Source of the DNA: Planctomycetota bacterium
GTDB lineage: Bacteria > Planctomycetota > Phycisphaerae > Phycisphaerales > SM1A02
Direction: 5' to 3'
NCBI GenBank assembly: GCA_014381555.1
Contig: JACNLO010000049.1
Coordinates: 1-64,000, forward strand
Length of the DNA: 64,000 bases
Under the pieces are notes generated by a model. The model worked only from the letters and a program-made list of their open reading frames with translations. It searched no databases and was not told the DNA's origin. A program made the translations under genes and the position numbers. This document shows, one piece after another, positions 16,916 through 26,031 of this stretch; within the stretch, counting starts at the first letter, position 1; every line of letters begins with the position of its first letter.

Positions 16916-18844
16916 ATGAATTTCGTCAAAACACTGTTTTTAACCATGTCAGGCCTGTTTGCTCTGAGCAACGCAAATGCACAACCAGGCATTTTTCATG
17001 ATTCTCGCGACAAAGTAGGCGTTTCGGTTCAAGTGAGCCCAAAAAACGCAATCGCTGGAAGCGACGCCATCATCGCGGTAATCCTCGAACACGAGGAACA
17101 TTGGCATTCGCACACGAATGAACCCCAGGTGCCAGAAGCCCTCGGCGATCCCGAAGATTACATCGCAACTTCGATTGCATTTGAACTCCCTGAGGGTTCA
17201 CCCCTCACCGTGCATGATGGGTTCATCCAATGGCCTGAGCCAACTATCGTCGAAGTAGGATTCGCTGGCACGCCTGTTGACTACGGAGTGTTCTCTGGAA
17301 AAACTGTTATTTATATTCCACTCACGATTGCAAGTGATGCAAAAATAGGTGACGCTTCCTTCACCATTAAGACAGTCTTCCAAGCGTGCGACGACACAAC
17401 ATGCCTTATGCCAACACCACAATCAGGCGGATGGGGGTGGGATGAATATGGAATAACTTCTAAAATTGCTATCGTTTCAAAAGAGAACCTAACTCCAACA
17501 GCCGGTTCAAGTACGTTTGATTTATTTGATGGTTCCGTGTTTGCAGATATTCGCGCAGGTGTAAAAGCACCAGACAACAATAAAATTGAATTTGATGCTT
17601 TTGGTCTTCAGTTTTCCCTTACCGCTGATGGTCCTTCGGGTTTATTTCTTTTGCTCCTTGTTGCGATGTGTGGAGGTTTTTTGCTGAACTTAACACCTTG
17701 CGTGTTACCTGTTATTCCAATCAAAATTATGGGGTTAAGTGCAAGTGCCGGAAACCGAAAGAAAACGCTTATTCTCGGTGCATGGATGATGTTTGGCGTG
17801 ATGGCACTTTGGATTTTTCTTGGTGTTGCAATCGCAGTTGTTGCAGGTTTTACTGCTATAAATCAACTTTTCCAATACCCCGCATTTACCATTATTCTCG
17901 GAGTTTTCATTGGCATTATGGCAATTGGCATGGGTGGACTCTTTTCTATTCGTTTGCCAAACGTTATCTATAAGGTCAATCCAAAACATGACTCGTGGTA
18001 TGGGTCGTTTTTGTTCGGAGTTATGACTGCAGTCTTATCAACGCCTTGCACTGCGCCATTCATGGGTGCTGCTGCAGCTTGGGCTGCAACACAGTCAGCA
18101 ATACTCACGTTGACAGTTTTTGGCTCAATTGGTTTTGGCATGGCGTTTCCATATTTAATCCTTGCGGCGTTCCCACACCTTGTTGACAAAATGCCAAGGG
18201 CAGGCGCATCGAGCGAAGTGATAAAACAAGTCATGGGATTACTCATGCTCGCAGCTGCTACGTACTTTCTTGGTGTTGGCTTAAGTGGCTTGCTCCAAGA
18301 AGAAGGTGCACCACCCTCGAGAATTTACCTTTGGGTCGTTGCCGCGTGTGTCGCGAGCGCAGGCATCTGGCTTGCATGGCGAACATTACGAATCGCAAAA
18401 AACACTGCCCCAAAAATCATTTTTGCATCACTTGGAATAGTAGTTGCGGTCAGCTCTATCTTTGGTGGAATTCGTTTAACTGAAAAAGGACCTGTCGATT
18501 GGGAGTATTACACACCTGAATTGTTAACCGAAAAACTCGCAGAGGGCGATGTTGTTGTTCTCGAATTTACAGCAGAATGGTGCTTAAACTGCAAAGCACT
18601 CGAATCCACAGTACTACATAGTAAACGAGTTGTTGAGGCGTTTTCTGCTGACGATGTCACACCAATCAAAATCGATTTAACAGGGAACAATATATCTGGC
18701 AATGCGCTGTTAAATGAACTCGGTGGCCTACGCATTCCCTTGCTCATCGTCATGGGTCCAGACGGTGAAGAGGACTTCCGTGGCGACTTTTACACTGTTG
18801 ACCAAGTACTTGAAGCAATTAAAAAATCACGGGGTGGCGAATGA
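16916..18844 (+). CDS. dsbD: Thiol:disulfide interchange protein DsbD
   Basis: A 642-residue inner-membrane protein that passes reducing power from cytoplasmic thioredoxin to the periplasm. It has a signal peptide (FVKTLFLTMSGLFALSNANA), an N-terminal DsbD-alpha-like domain to ~170, and a membrane domain ~240-500 with the paired Cys motifs LNLTPCVLPVIPIKIMGL and STPCTAPFMGAA. A C-terminal thioredoxin-like domain carries WCLNC. The ORF extends to a TTG at 16895, but the ATG at 16916 gives a proper signal peptide. It overlaps the LOG gene by 4 bp. Its promoter region is shared with the divergent nusA leader around 16895-16915 (TATATATA). Confidence 0.93.
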   Translation: MNFVKTLFLTMSGLFALSNANAQPGIFHDSRDKVGVSVQVSPKNAIAGSDAIIAVILEHEEHWHSHTNEPQVPEALGDPEDYIATSIAFELPEGSPLTVHDGFIQWPEPTIVEVGFAGTPVDYGVFSGKTVIYIPLTIASDAKIGDASFTIKTVFQACDDTTCLMPTPQSGGWGWDEYGITSKIAIVSKENLTPTAGSSTFDLFDGSVFADIRAGVKAPDNNKIEFDAFGLQFSLTADGPSGLFLLLLVAMCGGFLLNLTPCVLPVIPIKIMGLSASAGNRKKTLILGAWMMFGVMALWIFLGVAIAVVAGFTAINQLFQYPAFTIILGVFIGIMAIGMGGLFSIRLPNVIYKVNPKHDSWYGSFLFGVMTAVLSTPCTAPFMGAAAAWAATQSAILTLTVFGSIGFGMAFPYLILAAFPHLVDKMPRAGASSEVIKQVMGLLMLAAATYFLGVGLSGLLQEEGAPPSRIYLWVVAACVASAGIWLAWRTLRIAKNTAPKIIFASLGIVVAVSSIFGGIRLTEKGPVDWEYYTPELLTEKLAEGDVVVLEFTAEWCLNCKALESTVLHSKRVVEAFSADDVTPIKIDLTGNNISGNALLNELGGLRIPLLIVMGPDGEEDFRGDFYTVDQVLEAIKKSRGGE

Positions 18845-19425
18845 ATTCTGTTGGAGTCTACTGTGCATCTTCGCAAAATCTTGAACCCTGTTTTCATGAT
18901 GCCGCAGCCATTATTGGTAAGGGGCTCGCAACAAGAGGGCTCACCCTAGTCTACGGAGGAGGTTGCATTGGATTGATGGGTGAAGTAGCAACTGTCGCAG
19001 CAAAACATGGAGGAAATGTAGTTGGTGTGATTACACATAAACTTGTAGCGCACGAACAAGCAAATGAAAAGTGCAACGAACTTATCGTGGTTGACACAAT
19101 GCAAGAACGCCGGTCAATCATGATGAATCGTGGGGATGCCTTTATTGTTCTTCCAGGCGGAATTGGGACTTACGAAGAATTTTTTGAAGTGCTTGTTGGA
19201 AGGCAACTTGGCGATCACACAAAACCAATTGGAATTGTCAATGTTGATGGATACTTTGACCCTCTCCTTGAGATGCTCGAATATGGCATCGAACGAAATT
19301 TTATGCGCCCTGCGCTGCGCCAACTTATGTTCATTAACCCTTGCGCCGACGCTATCCTTGATTACGTTACTTCTGTTGTGAACAATCAACCATCCCCCGA
19401 AGATATTCTGCCAATGCATGGTTAG
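18841..19425 (+). CDS. LOG family (Rossman fold) phosphoribohydrolase
   Basis: A 194-residue member of the TIGR00730/LOG family. Motifs are GVYCASSQN, VYGGGCIGLMGEVA, MQERRSIMMNRGDAFIVLPG and the signature PGGIGTYEEFFE. In plants and some bacteria the enzyme releases adenine-type bases from nucleoside 5'-monophosphates, including cytokinin precursors; in most bacteria the physiological substrate is unclear. Its ATG overlaps the dsbD stop by 4 bp, so the two are translationally coupled although their functions seem unrelated. Confidence 0.93.
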   Translation: MNSVGVYCASSQNLEPCFHDAAAIIGKGLATRGLTLVYGGGCIGLMGEVATVAAKHGGNVVGVITHKLVAHEQANEKCNELIVVDTMQERRSIMMNRGDAFIVLPGGIGTYEEFFEVLVGRQLGDHTKPIGIVNVDGYFDPLLEMLEYGIERNFMRPALRQLMFINPCADAILDYVTSVVNNQPSPEDILPMHG

Positions 19426-19431
19426 GTAGCA

Positions 19432-19489
19432 GTGACTGTCACACTGAGCGAAAAGTGACAGTCACACCTGTTTTCTGGGACTGTCCCCA
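19432..19489. repeat. Palindromic repeat pair between LOG and lpxI
   Basis: Two palindromes fill this gap. The first is a perfect 11-bp stem, GTGACTGTCAC / GTGACAGTCAC (19432-19442 and 19455-19465), with a 12-nt loop. The second is TGGGACTGTCCCCA (19476-19489), nearly the same unit as the GGGGAC(T/A)GTCCCC array at 53379-53484. They look like REP-type dispersed repeats. They may also end the dsbD-LOG transcript, though no clear T-run follows the first hairpin. Confidence 0.75.
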
Positions 19490-19506
19490 ATCAGAGGTGG
19501 GGTATA

Positions 19507-20358
19507 ATGCGTTCCATGGCCACAAAGCCAATACTTGGAATGATTGCGGGGAATGGCATTTTGCCAATCATTGTAGCGAGGAGTGCCAGCGCTTCTGGTT
19601 TTCAAGTTTGTTGCGTTGGTTTACGAGGACAGTGCGCTCCTGAACTCGCTGCGGAATGCGATACCTTTAAATACGCAGGAATGGCACGAATAGGCCGATG
19701 GATTCGTCTCCTTAAAAAATGGGGCGTACGTGACACCGTTATGGTCGGAGGCGTTGGAAAAGCCGTCATGCATGATCCTTTTGCCACCATTCGGCTTATG
19801 CCAGACATCACTGGACTGCTTCTTTGGTACAGAACACTGCGGCATGACCGCAGGGATGCTACAGTTCTTGGTGCAATTGCAGATGAATTGCAAAAATCTG
19901 GAGTTACTCTCATCGATTCAACAACACACATCCCAAACCACCTTACTGGAAACGGAACTCTTGGCAACGTTACACCAAGCGCAAAACAAGTTGCAGACAT
20001 TGATTTTGGTTGGCCATTATTAACTCAGAGCGCTGCCCTACATATTGGACAATCAATTGCTGTGCGTGATGGAGATGTTCTCGCGGTCGAAGCAATCGAA
20101 GGAACCGCAGCACTCATTGAACGTGCTGGATCTCTATGTAAAAAGAATGGCTGGACATTACTTAAGACTGCAGCAGATGATCACGACATGCGAGCAGATG
20201 TGCCGTCGATTGGAACAAAAACTATAGAACAAGTTGCTGCCGCTGGTTGCTCATGTATAGCACTCGGAAGCGGACGCGTTATTTTGCTTGACTCCCAAGC
20301 CGTTATCGAGGCAGCAAATAACGCAGGAGTTGCATTGGTCGGCGTTTCAAATGGCTGA
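19507..20358 (+). CDS. lpxI: UDP-2,3-diacylglucosamine pyrophosphatase LpxI
   Basis: A 283-residue DUF1009/LpxI-family protein, which hydrolyses UDP-2,3-diacylglucosamine to lipid X in lipid A synthesis where LpxH is absent. Family features seen are the N-terminal GMIAGNGILPIIVARSASA, FKYAGMARIGRWIRLLKKWG, VMVGGVGKA, DRRDATVLGAIADEL and the C-terminal HDMRADVPSIGTKTIEQVA. The ATG at 19507 follows a GAGGTGGGG purine stretch; an ATG at 19516 is an alternative. It overlaps the methylase start by 8 bp. It indicates an LPS-type outer membrane. Confidence 0.9.
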   Translation: MRSMATKPILGMIAGNGILPIIVARSASASGFQVCCVGLRGQCAPELAAECDTFKYAGMARIGRWIRLLKKWGVRDTVMVGGVGKAVMHDPFATIRLMPDITGLLLWYRTLRHDRRDATVLGAIADELQKSGVTLIDSTTHIPNHLTGNGTLGNVTPSAKQVADIDFGWPLLTQSAALHIGQSIAVRDGDVLAVEAIEGTAALIERAGSLCKKNGWTLLKTAADDHDMRADVPSIGTKTIEQVAAAGCSCIALGSGRVILLDSQAVIEAANNAGVALVGVSNG

Positions 20359-20938
20359 AAACACATTTGTTTCTCGAGCGGGTCTAAAACTGAATCACGC
20401 TTTGGATGAGTTTAATTTTGATGTCTCGGGTTTGATCTGTGCCGATCTTGGATGCAACGTTGGAGGGTTCACAGACTGTTTACTGCAACGTGGCGCCTCA
20501 AAAGTTTTTTCGGTCGATACTGGATACGGCACTTTCGCTTGGAAGCTACGAAATGATGAACGCGTCACCACATTGGAGCGTACCAACGCCATGCACATTG
20601 ATCCACCTGAGCAAGTTGACCTAGTCGTCATCGACCTTGGATGGACACCTCAAAAACTCGCTCTGCCAGCAGGAATGAGGTGGACAAATTGTGGACACAT
20701 TATCACGCTCATAAAACCTCACTATGAACTTACAAAAGAAGAAAAAACAAGGGAATCCGTCAGTGAGGGGCTTTCTGAAGAAGCTATTTCGTGTGTTATT
20801 TCACGCGTAAAAAATCAATGCCAAGATTTGTCTCTCGAAATACTCGGCGAAACACTCTCTCCAATTCGTGGAAAAAAATCAAGTAAAAAGGGTAGTGGAA
20901 ATAGCGAGTATTTGTTGCTTCTAAAGACCACCTCCTAG
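20351..20938 (+). CDS. TlyA/FtsJ-like rRNA methyltransferase without S4 domain
   Basis: A 195-residue SAM-dependent methyltransferase. FVSRAGLKLNHALDEFNFDV, LGCNVGGFTDCLLQRGASKV, DTGYGTFAWKLRNDERV and LERTNA match the TlyA branch (2'-O-methylation of 16S/23S rRNA cytidines). The catalytic set includes a Lys in GLKL and LIKPHYEL. TlyA proteins normally begin with an S4 RNA-binding domain of ~60 residues; here the protein starts right at the methylase domain. The ORF can be extended to 20288, inside lpxI, but that extension does not look like S4. The ATG at 20351 overlaps the lpxI stop. Confidence 0.82.
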   Translation: MAENTFVSRAGLKLNHALDEFNFDVSGLICADLGCNVGGFTDCLLQRGASKVFSVDTGYGTFAWKLRNDERVTTLERTNAMHIDPPEQVDLVVIDLGWTPQKLALPAGMRWTNCGHIITLIKPHYELTKEEKTRESVSEGLSEEAISCVISRVKNQCQDLSLEILGETLSPIRGKKSSKKGSGNSEYLLLLKTTS

Positions 20939-20970
20939 AGTTCTGGCTATCGAAATTTATTGCCCCGTTC

Positions 20971-20979
20971 TGGTACAAT
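20971..20979 (+). promoter_or_regulatory. Extended -10 promoter of gyrA
   Basis: TGGTACAAT at 20971-20979 fits an extended -10 (TGnTAnAAT) and lies 22 bp before the gyrA ATG. No good -35 box is placed, as is usual for extended -10 promoters. The site is in the gap after the methylase gene. Confidence 0.5.
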
Positions 20980-21000
20980 AATCTATCTTGAAAAGGCATT

Positions 21001-23601
21001 ATGAGCGAGACACCTGAACAGAATCCTGAAGAACAAAACAGTGAAGCGTTTAGCAATATTGGCAACGTTGTTGACCAACTTATTGAACGCGAATTGCACG
21101 ACAGTTATCTAACGTATGCAATGTCCACCATTATGGATCGTGCATTACCTGATGTTCGTGATGGCTTAAAACCATCGCAACGAAGAATTCTTGTTGCGAT
21201 GCACGACCTAAATCTTTCGCCTGGTCGAAAGCATCGTAAGTGCGCAAAAATTGCTGGCGATACTTCTGGTAACTACCACCCACACGGTGAATCGGTCATC
21301 TATCCAACTTTGGTCAACATGGGTCAAAACTGGAAAATGCGAGTCATGCTTGTCGATAAACAAGGCAACTTTGGTTCGATTGATGGTGATCCACCTGCAG
21401 CGATGCGTTATACCGAAGCACGTATGACGCATGCAGCGGTTGCGATGCTTGATGACATCAAGTTAGATACCGTTGACTTCAAACCAAATTACGACGAGAC
21501 ACGGCAAGAACCAACGGTCTTACCAGGGAAGTTTCCAAACCTACTTGTCAACGGTTCAAGTGGTATCGCAGTTGGAATGTCATGTTCCATGCCCCCACAT
21601 AATGTTGGCGAGATATGCGACGCGATCGTAGCAACAATTGATACTCCTGAAATTGACTTACCAGATTTGCTAAAAATTGTCCCTGGTCCTGACTTTCCAA
21701 CGGGTGGAGTCGTTGTAGGAAAACAAGGTCTTTCTGAAGCATACGCAACTGGTCGAGGAAAATTACAAGTTCGAGGACGAGTTCACCACGAAACAATTGG
21801 CAAGCGTGAAGCAATTGTAATTGATGAAATTCCATACCAACTCGTACAAAATAATTTGATTGAAAAAATTGTCAACTGCGCAAAAACTGGTCGTATTTCT
21901 GACATCTCAGATATCAAAAACTTCTCTGGGAAAAAATGGCGAACACGAATCGTTGTATATCTAAAACGCGGCGCCGATCCAGATGTTGTCGAACGACAAC
22001 TCTACAAATACACTCCGTTGCAGTCTACTGCTTCTGTTATAAACATTGCACTTGTCAACGGTCGCCCACAAACACTAGGTATCCGTGGACTAATTGATTG
22101 TTGGGTAGATCATCGCCGAGTAGTTATCATAAGACGAACCGAGTTTTTACTTCGCGAAGCAGCGAAAGCCGCGCATCGTCTTGAGGGATTGATTTACGCT
22201 GTTTGTGACATAGATGAAGTTATCGCCCTCATCCGAGGAAGCCAAACGCGTGAAGAAGCTATAGAAAAGTTAATGGCTCGGTCGTTCTGCATCCCAGAAA
22301 AACACGAATATGCCAAATTCATAGCAAAGCGATTAGTTGAAACAGCAAAAGATGGTGTTTCGCTGTCAAAACTCCAAGCAGATGCTATTGGCGCCCTGCG
22401 ATTAATTCAACTTGTGGGTCTAGAGATTGAAAAACTAACTAGCGAGTATGCTGACTTACTTGAAAAGATTGATGACTATGAAGCAATCCTTGCAGATGAA
22501 CAACGTGTACTCGACATAATTCGTGAAGATTGTGTCGAACTCAAACAAAAATATGCAACAGATCGGCTAACGGGTTTTGTTGATGGTGAAGATGACAATT
22601 TTGATTACGGCGCACTCATCCATGAGCATGATGTTTGTGTAACAATCTCCCATCAGGGCTATGTCAAACGTTTACCCATTGACACATTCCGTGAACAGGG
22701 TCGAGGCGGGAGAGGCATTAAAGGTGGCGAAACAAAAGACGGTGACTTTATCGAACACATCTTTGTTGCATCAACTCATGATGACCTTCTATGCTTTACA
22801 GACACTGGACGTGTGTTCCAAATCAAGGTCTATCAAATTCCTGAAGCAACACGAACAAGTAAAGGACGTGCGATTGTAAACCTTCTTAAACTCAAAGAAG
22901 GTGAAACTATAGTCACGTTCAGAAGCATTAAAGATTTTGATACCTGTCAAGATAACCTTGTCTTTGCAACCTCAAAGGGTCGAGTAAAACGAACAGCTGT
23001 TTCTGAATACAGAAATGTAAATCGCGGTGGTATCAACGCTATCAAACTAAATGATGGCGACAAGTTAGTCGATGTAATAAAAACAAATGGTGAAAGCCAT
23101 GTACTTCTTGGAACGTCAACAGGAATGTCAATCCGTTTCGTTGAAACCGATGCTCGCCTCATGGGCAGGACTGCTGCTGGCGTTAAAGGCATTGCATTAT
23201 CAAAAGGCGACCGAGTTGTCGGCTGCGTTTTAGCTGAGGATGATGCTGACCTTATGACAATGACAGAAAACGGATACGGCAAACGCACTCCTATGCTCGA
23301 TTATCTTGTACATAGTGAAGATGGATCTACAAGGGCACAATCTCGGGGTGGTAAGGGGCGAAGAGATATTCAAACTGGCGACCGGAATGGCATTGTGGCT
23401 GACATTCGTGCGGTTCGGGATAGTGACAGTTTGATGTTTATCACTGCAAATGGCATGCTTGTACGCATTTCGGCCAGCGATATCCGAACGATTGGCCGAA
23501 ACACTAAGGGAGTTAGAGTTGTGAACCTGAAAGATGGCGACCGCTTAATTGCTGCCGCAAAAGTCGAAGGCGTCGAAGATACGGTATCCTCTTCCACATG
23601 A
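21001..23601 (+). CDS. gyrA: DNA gyrase subunit A
   Basis: An 866-residue GyrA, the DNA-cleaving subunit of gyrase. The cleavage Tyr is residue 137 in PPAAMRYTEARMTHAA, and the quinolone-determining region GDTSGNYHPHGESVIYPTL is intact. The C-terminal beta-pinwheel has a GyrA-box-like QGRGGRGIKGG near residue 568, which separates it from ParC. Its start is ATG 21001 with AAAAGG upstream. GyrB is not nearby. The stop overlaps the STAS gene start by 4 bp, which is unusual for gyrA. Confidence 0.96.
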   Translation: MSETPEQNPEEQNSEAFSNIGNVVDQLIERELHDSYLTYAMSTIMDRALPDVRDGLKPSQRRILVAMHDLNLSPGRKHRKCAKIAGDTSGNYHPHGESVIYPTLVNMGQNWKMRVMLVDKQGNFGSIDGDPPAAMRYTEARMTHAAVAMLDDIKLDTVDFKPNYDETRQEPTVLPGKFPNLLVNGSSGIAVGMSCSMPPHNVGEICDAIVATIDTPEIDLPDLLKIVPGPDFPTGGVVVGKQGLSEAYATGRGKLQVRGRVHHETIGKREAIVIDEIPYQLVQNNLIEKIVNCAKTGRISDISDIKNFSGKKWRTRIVVYLKRGADPDVVERQLYKYTPLQSTASVINIALVNGRPQTLGIRGLIDCWVDHRRVVIIRRTEFLLREAAKAAHRLEGLIYAVCDIDEVIALIRGSQTREEAIEKLMARSFCIPEKHEYAKFIAKRLVETAKDGVSLSKLQADAIGALRLIQLVGLEIEKLTSEYADLLEKIDDYEAILADEQRVLDIIREDCVELKQKYATDRLTGFVDGEDDNFDYGALIHEHDVCVTISHQGYVKRLPIDTFREQGRGGRGIKGGETKDGDFIEHIFVASTHDDLLCFTDTGRVFQIKVYQIPEATRTSKGRAIVNLLKLKEGETIVTFRSIKDFDTCQDNLVFATSKGRVKRTAVSEYRNVNRGGINAIKLNDGDKLVDVIKTNGESHVLLGTSTGMSIRFVETDARLMGRTAAGVKGIALSKGDRVVGCVLAEDDADLMTMTENGYGKRTPMLDYLVHSEDGSTRAQSRGGKGRRDIQTGDRNGIVADIRAVRDSDSLMFITANGMLVRISASDIRTIGRNTKGVRVVNLKDGDRLIAAAKVEGVEDTVSSST

Positions 23602-23933
23602 CTTTAAATCAATGGGACGACAATATACTTATTCTAGAACTTCTTGACGAGCCAGACTTCTCAGAGGACACGGACACACTGCTACTAAAACTTCGTGATG
23701 AAGGCGAAACGTATTGCAATGTCATTGTTGATTTACAGAAAGTTTCAACGTTGAACTCGTCAAATCTTGGCGCGTTGATTGAAATCAATAAATTATTAAA
23801 GACAAAAGATAAGCGGTTAGTAATCTGCAACATCTCTGACCCCATTTGGTCAACCATGCTTGCTACTGGTTTGGACCAAGTCTTTGAGTTTATCGAAGAC
23901 ACAACCACCGCTCTCCTTTTAATAGGATCATAA
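23598..23933 (+). CDS. STAS-domain protein (anti-anti-sigma type)
   Basis: A 111-residue single STAS domain. The usual features are NVIVDLQKVSTLNSSNLGAL, with Ser at the phosphorylation position, then IEINKLLKTKDKRLVICNIS and a C-terminal helix. STAS proteins of this size bind anti-sigma kinases and are switched by phosphorylation. A SpoIIE-type phosphatase exists at 6614-8716, but no anti-sigma kinase is in the window. It overlaps gyrA by 4 bp and is followed 4 bp later by exbD, so it is expressed with both. Confidence 0.88.
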   Translation: MTLNQWDDNILILELLDEPDFSEDTDTLLLKLRDEGETYCNVIVDLQKVSTLNSSNLGALIEINKLLKTKDKRLVICNISDPIWSTMLATGLDQVFEFIEDTTTALLLIGS

Positions 23934-23937
23934 TCAA

Positions 23938-24378
23938 ATGCGACCCATCCGTCGCACAGAACATGACGCTCGAATTGAGATGATGCCGCTCATCGATGTT
24001 ATTTTTTTGCTCTTAACATTTTTTATATACGCTATGGTTCTGATGGTCAGAGCAGAAATTTTGCCTGTTCCCCTTGAGTCATATGTTTCTGGCACTCCAG
24101 CAGAACCACGTCCCTCGATTTCTATCACTATCGGAGTTGATGGAAACATATACGTCAACAAAACAATTGTCACACTCGATACCGTTGTTCCAACCGTTTC
24201 TCAAGTATTAGAATCCAACCCAAAAGCCGCAATTTATTTAGTTGTCGAAGACGGTGAAGCTGTAGTAGATCGTGGTCCTCTATTAACAGGTACTTGGGAC
24301 CAGTTGCGGCAACAAGGGCTAGAAATGTTTTTGGTGGGAGCCCCAAAACAGAAGGATGTGGGTGAAAATGCTCCGTGA
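23938..24378 (+). CDS. exbD: ExbD/TolR-type biopolymer transport protein
   Basis: A 146-residue inner-membrane protein with one N-terminal helix (residues ~20-40) and a periplasmic domain. It begins RRTEHDARIEMMPLIDVIFL; the Asp in PLIDVIFLLLTFF is the conserved membrane Asp used for proton coupling. ExbD works with ExbB to drive TonB or Tol proteins using the proton gradient. No ExbB/TolQ gene is adjacent, so its partner must be elsewhere. The next gene, which overlaps its end, encodes a TonB-like protein. Confidence 0.9.
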   Translation: MRPIRRTEHDARIEMMPLIDVIFLLLTFFIYAMVLMVRAEILPVPLESYVSGTPAEPRPSISITIGVDGNIYVNKTIVTLDTVVPTVSQVLESNPKAAIYLVVEDGEAVVDRGPLLTGTWDQLRQQGLEMFLVGAPKQKDVGENAP

Positions 24379-25234
24379 TAACGCTGTTGTCTTGATTGCT
24401 TTTTTGGGGTCTATTGGGTTGCACCTTATCGCCATCCCAATTCTCTATAAAAAAAATCCACCATTGGTATATCTACCACCACCGAAGTCAACGCACCTTG
24501 AAACACCAGCAGACGAGTACCCAGAAATCGAACTTGGAATTGACGATTCAAATGAATCAACTCTAACCTGGATTGGATACGAAGAATATGAGGAGCAACG
24601 TGCTCGTTTTTCAAAAGTCGAACAAGCAGCAATGAAAATCGAAGCCGATGTTGCAAGACCTGTTCCAACCTTAATTGCACTCACAACAATTCAACAAGCA
24701 ATTCAACCTGTAAAGGAAATGTCGATTCAATTTCTCGAGGCACTGAAGGGTGTTAAGCTTATAACTCCTTCAAACGTACCGGTTCTGCCACAGCCATCTC
24801 CAAAAAAGATTGAAACCAAAACAGTTGATATTGCGGTAGCGCCGTCACCCACAGAAGAAGTTAATGATACTCCTGTAGATGGAAATCCCAGCGACAGAGA
24901 ATCTACAGCGACCTCTATCATTCAATTCTCAGAGGACCAGTGGATGTCTGGTAAACCACTTGCAGCCCATGGAATTGTGTTACGACCAAGAAAACAGGAA
25001 TTACCCAATGCATGGAAATCGTTTTACAATTCACCTGATACTTTGGTAGCCCAGATGCAAATCAACAATAGTGGAAAACCAATGCGTGTAATCATTCTAG
25101 ACAGCACAGGTAGCAGATATTTAATCCAAGATATAAAATCAAATTTATACCGCTGGCGAGCATCTGGAGATCAAATTGACGCTCTCAATGATGAGGAAAC
25201 TTTAACAATTACAATTCAACTCTTGTTCCGCTAA
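24368..25234 (+). CDS. TonB-like membrane-anchored protein
   Basis: A 288-residue protein with an N-terminal membrane helix (VVLIAFLGSIGLHLIAIPIL), a Pro-rich and acidic periplasmic region, and a C-terminal domain from ~220 (TLVAQMQINNSGKPMRVIIL). This plan fits TonB or a Tol-associated protein, although I cannot see a classical TonB C-terminal YP motif. It follows exbD and overlaps it. Two in-frame ATGs compete (24356 and 24368); the second has GGGTG upstream and matches the short cytoplasmic tail usual before a TonB helix. The TonB call is inferred from layout and context. Confidence 0.65.
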   Translation: MLRDNAVVLIAFLGSIGLHLIAIPILYKKNPPLVYLPPPKSTHLETPADEYPEIELGIDDSNESTLTWIGYEEYEEQRARFSKVEQAAMKIEADVARPVPTLIALTTIQQAIQPVKEMSIQFLEALKGVKLITPSNVPVLPQPSPKKIETKTVDIAVAPSPTEEVNDTPVDGNPSDRESTATSIIQFSEDQWMSGKPLAAHGIVLRPRKQELPNAWKSFYNSPDTLVAQMQINNSGKPMRVIILDSTGSRYLIQDIKSNLYRWRASGDQIDALNDEETLTITIQLLFR

Positions 25235-25237
25235 GAA

Positions 25238-26029
25238 TCAACTGTTTTCAAGGCGATCTTTCCACAGCGGCATGCGGCTTGTATTAGAAAGAACATAATC
25301 AAGTGGTGTAACTGTCGCATGTCCCAACTTGAGTGCTTCTACATCACTACCTTCTGCAGTATGTGTAAACGCCATCCCGTCTCCTGCAGCCCAGTAATAT
25401 GTTCTGCCATCTGGAGCAACACGTTTATCGTAATGCCCTAGAACGCTAGAGCCATTCATTTCAACAACTTTAATCTCTGGCATTGCACGGTCGGGTGTTT
25501 CACAAGCGGGCACATTTATGTTTATTACTTCGTGTGGTTCAAGTTTGTTTTCTAAAACCCTATCAATGACTTCTCTTGAAATTTCTGCTGCCCTGTCATA
25601 ACACGTTAACGATCTGTTCTTCAGATGCAAACTCACCGCAATGGATGGTACGCCTAGAAAAGCAGATTCAATTGCAGCTGCAACTGTCCCAGAGTAAATA
25701 ATGTTGATACCAACGTTTGATCCACTATTCATTCCACTAATCGTAAGATCTGGTCTTGTGCCTTCACCGAATCTCTCTTCCCACAGGGCTTCCAATGCCA
25801 GTTTTACACAATCTGCTGGGCGCCCATCAACTGCAACTCCTGACATACTTTCCGTAACCTCTACCATTTGTGTCATTAGCGGAGAAGTGTATGTAATACC
25901 ATGACTAGTTGCAGATTGCACCGTTTCTGGCGCAAACACTACAAGTTCGCCCAAGTCTTGCAGTGCCTTGTGCAAGGCGATTATTCCGGGCGCTCGAATG
26001 CCGTCATCGTTTGTAAGAAGAATTTTCAT
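25238..26029 (-). CDS. surE: 5'-nucleotidase SurE
   Basis: A 263-residue SurE, a metal-dependent nucleoside 5'-monophosphate phosphatase. The signature is at the start (MKILLTNDDGIRAPG, with the DD metal ligands), followed by PETVQSATSHGITYTSPL, ISGMNSGSNVGINIIYSGT and AAIESAFLGVPSIAVS. The ORF is open 13 codons further upstream, but those overlap the previous gene, and the family begins at MKILLTNDDG, so the ATG at 26029 was used. It is 2 bp downstream of the glycosyltransferase and converges on the TonB-like gene. Confidence 0.95.
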   Translation of the reverse strand: MKILLTNDDGIRAPGIIALHKALQDLGELVVFAPETVQSATSHGITYTSPLMTQMVEVTESMSGVAVDGRPADCVKLALEALWEERFGEGTRPDLTISGMNSGSNVGINIIYSGTVAAAIESAFLGVPSIAVSLHLKNRSLTCYDRAAEISREVIDRVLENKLEPHEVININVPACETPDRAMPEIKVVEMNGSSVLGHYDKRVAPDGRTYYWAAGDGMAFTHTAEGSDVEALKLGHATVTPLDYVLSNTSRMPLWKDRLENS

Positions 26030-26031
26030 GT

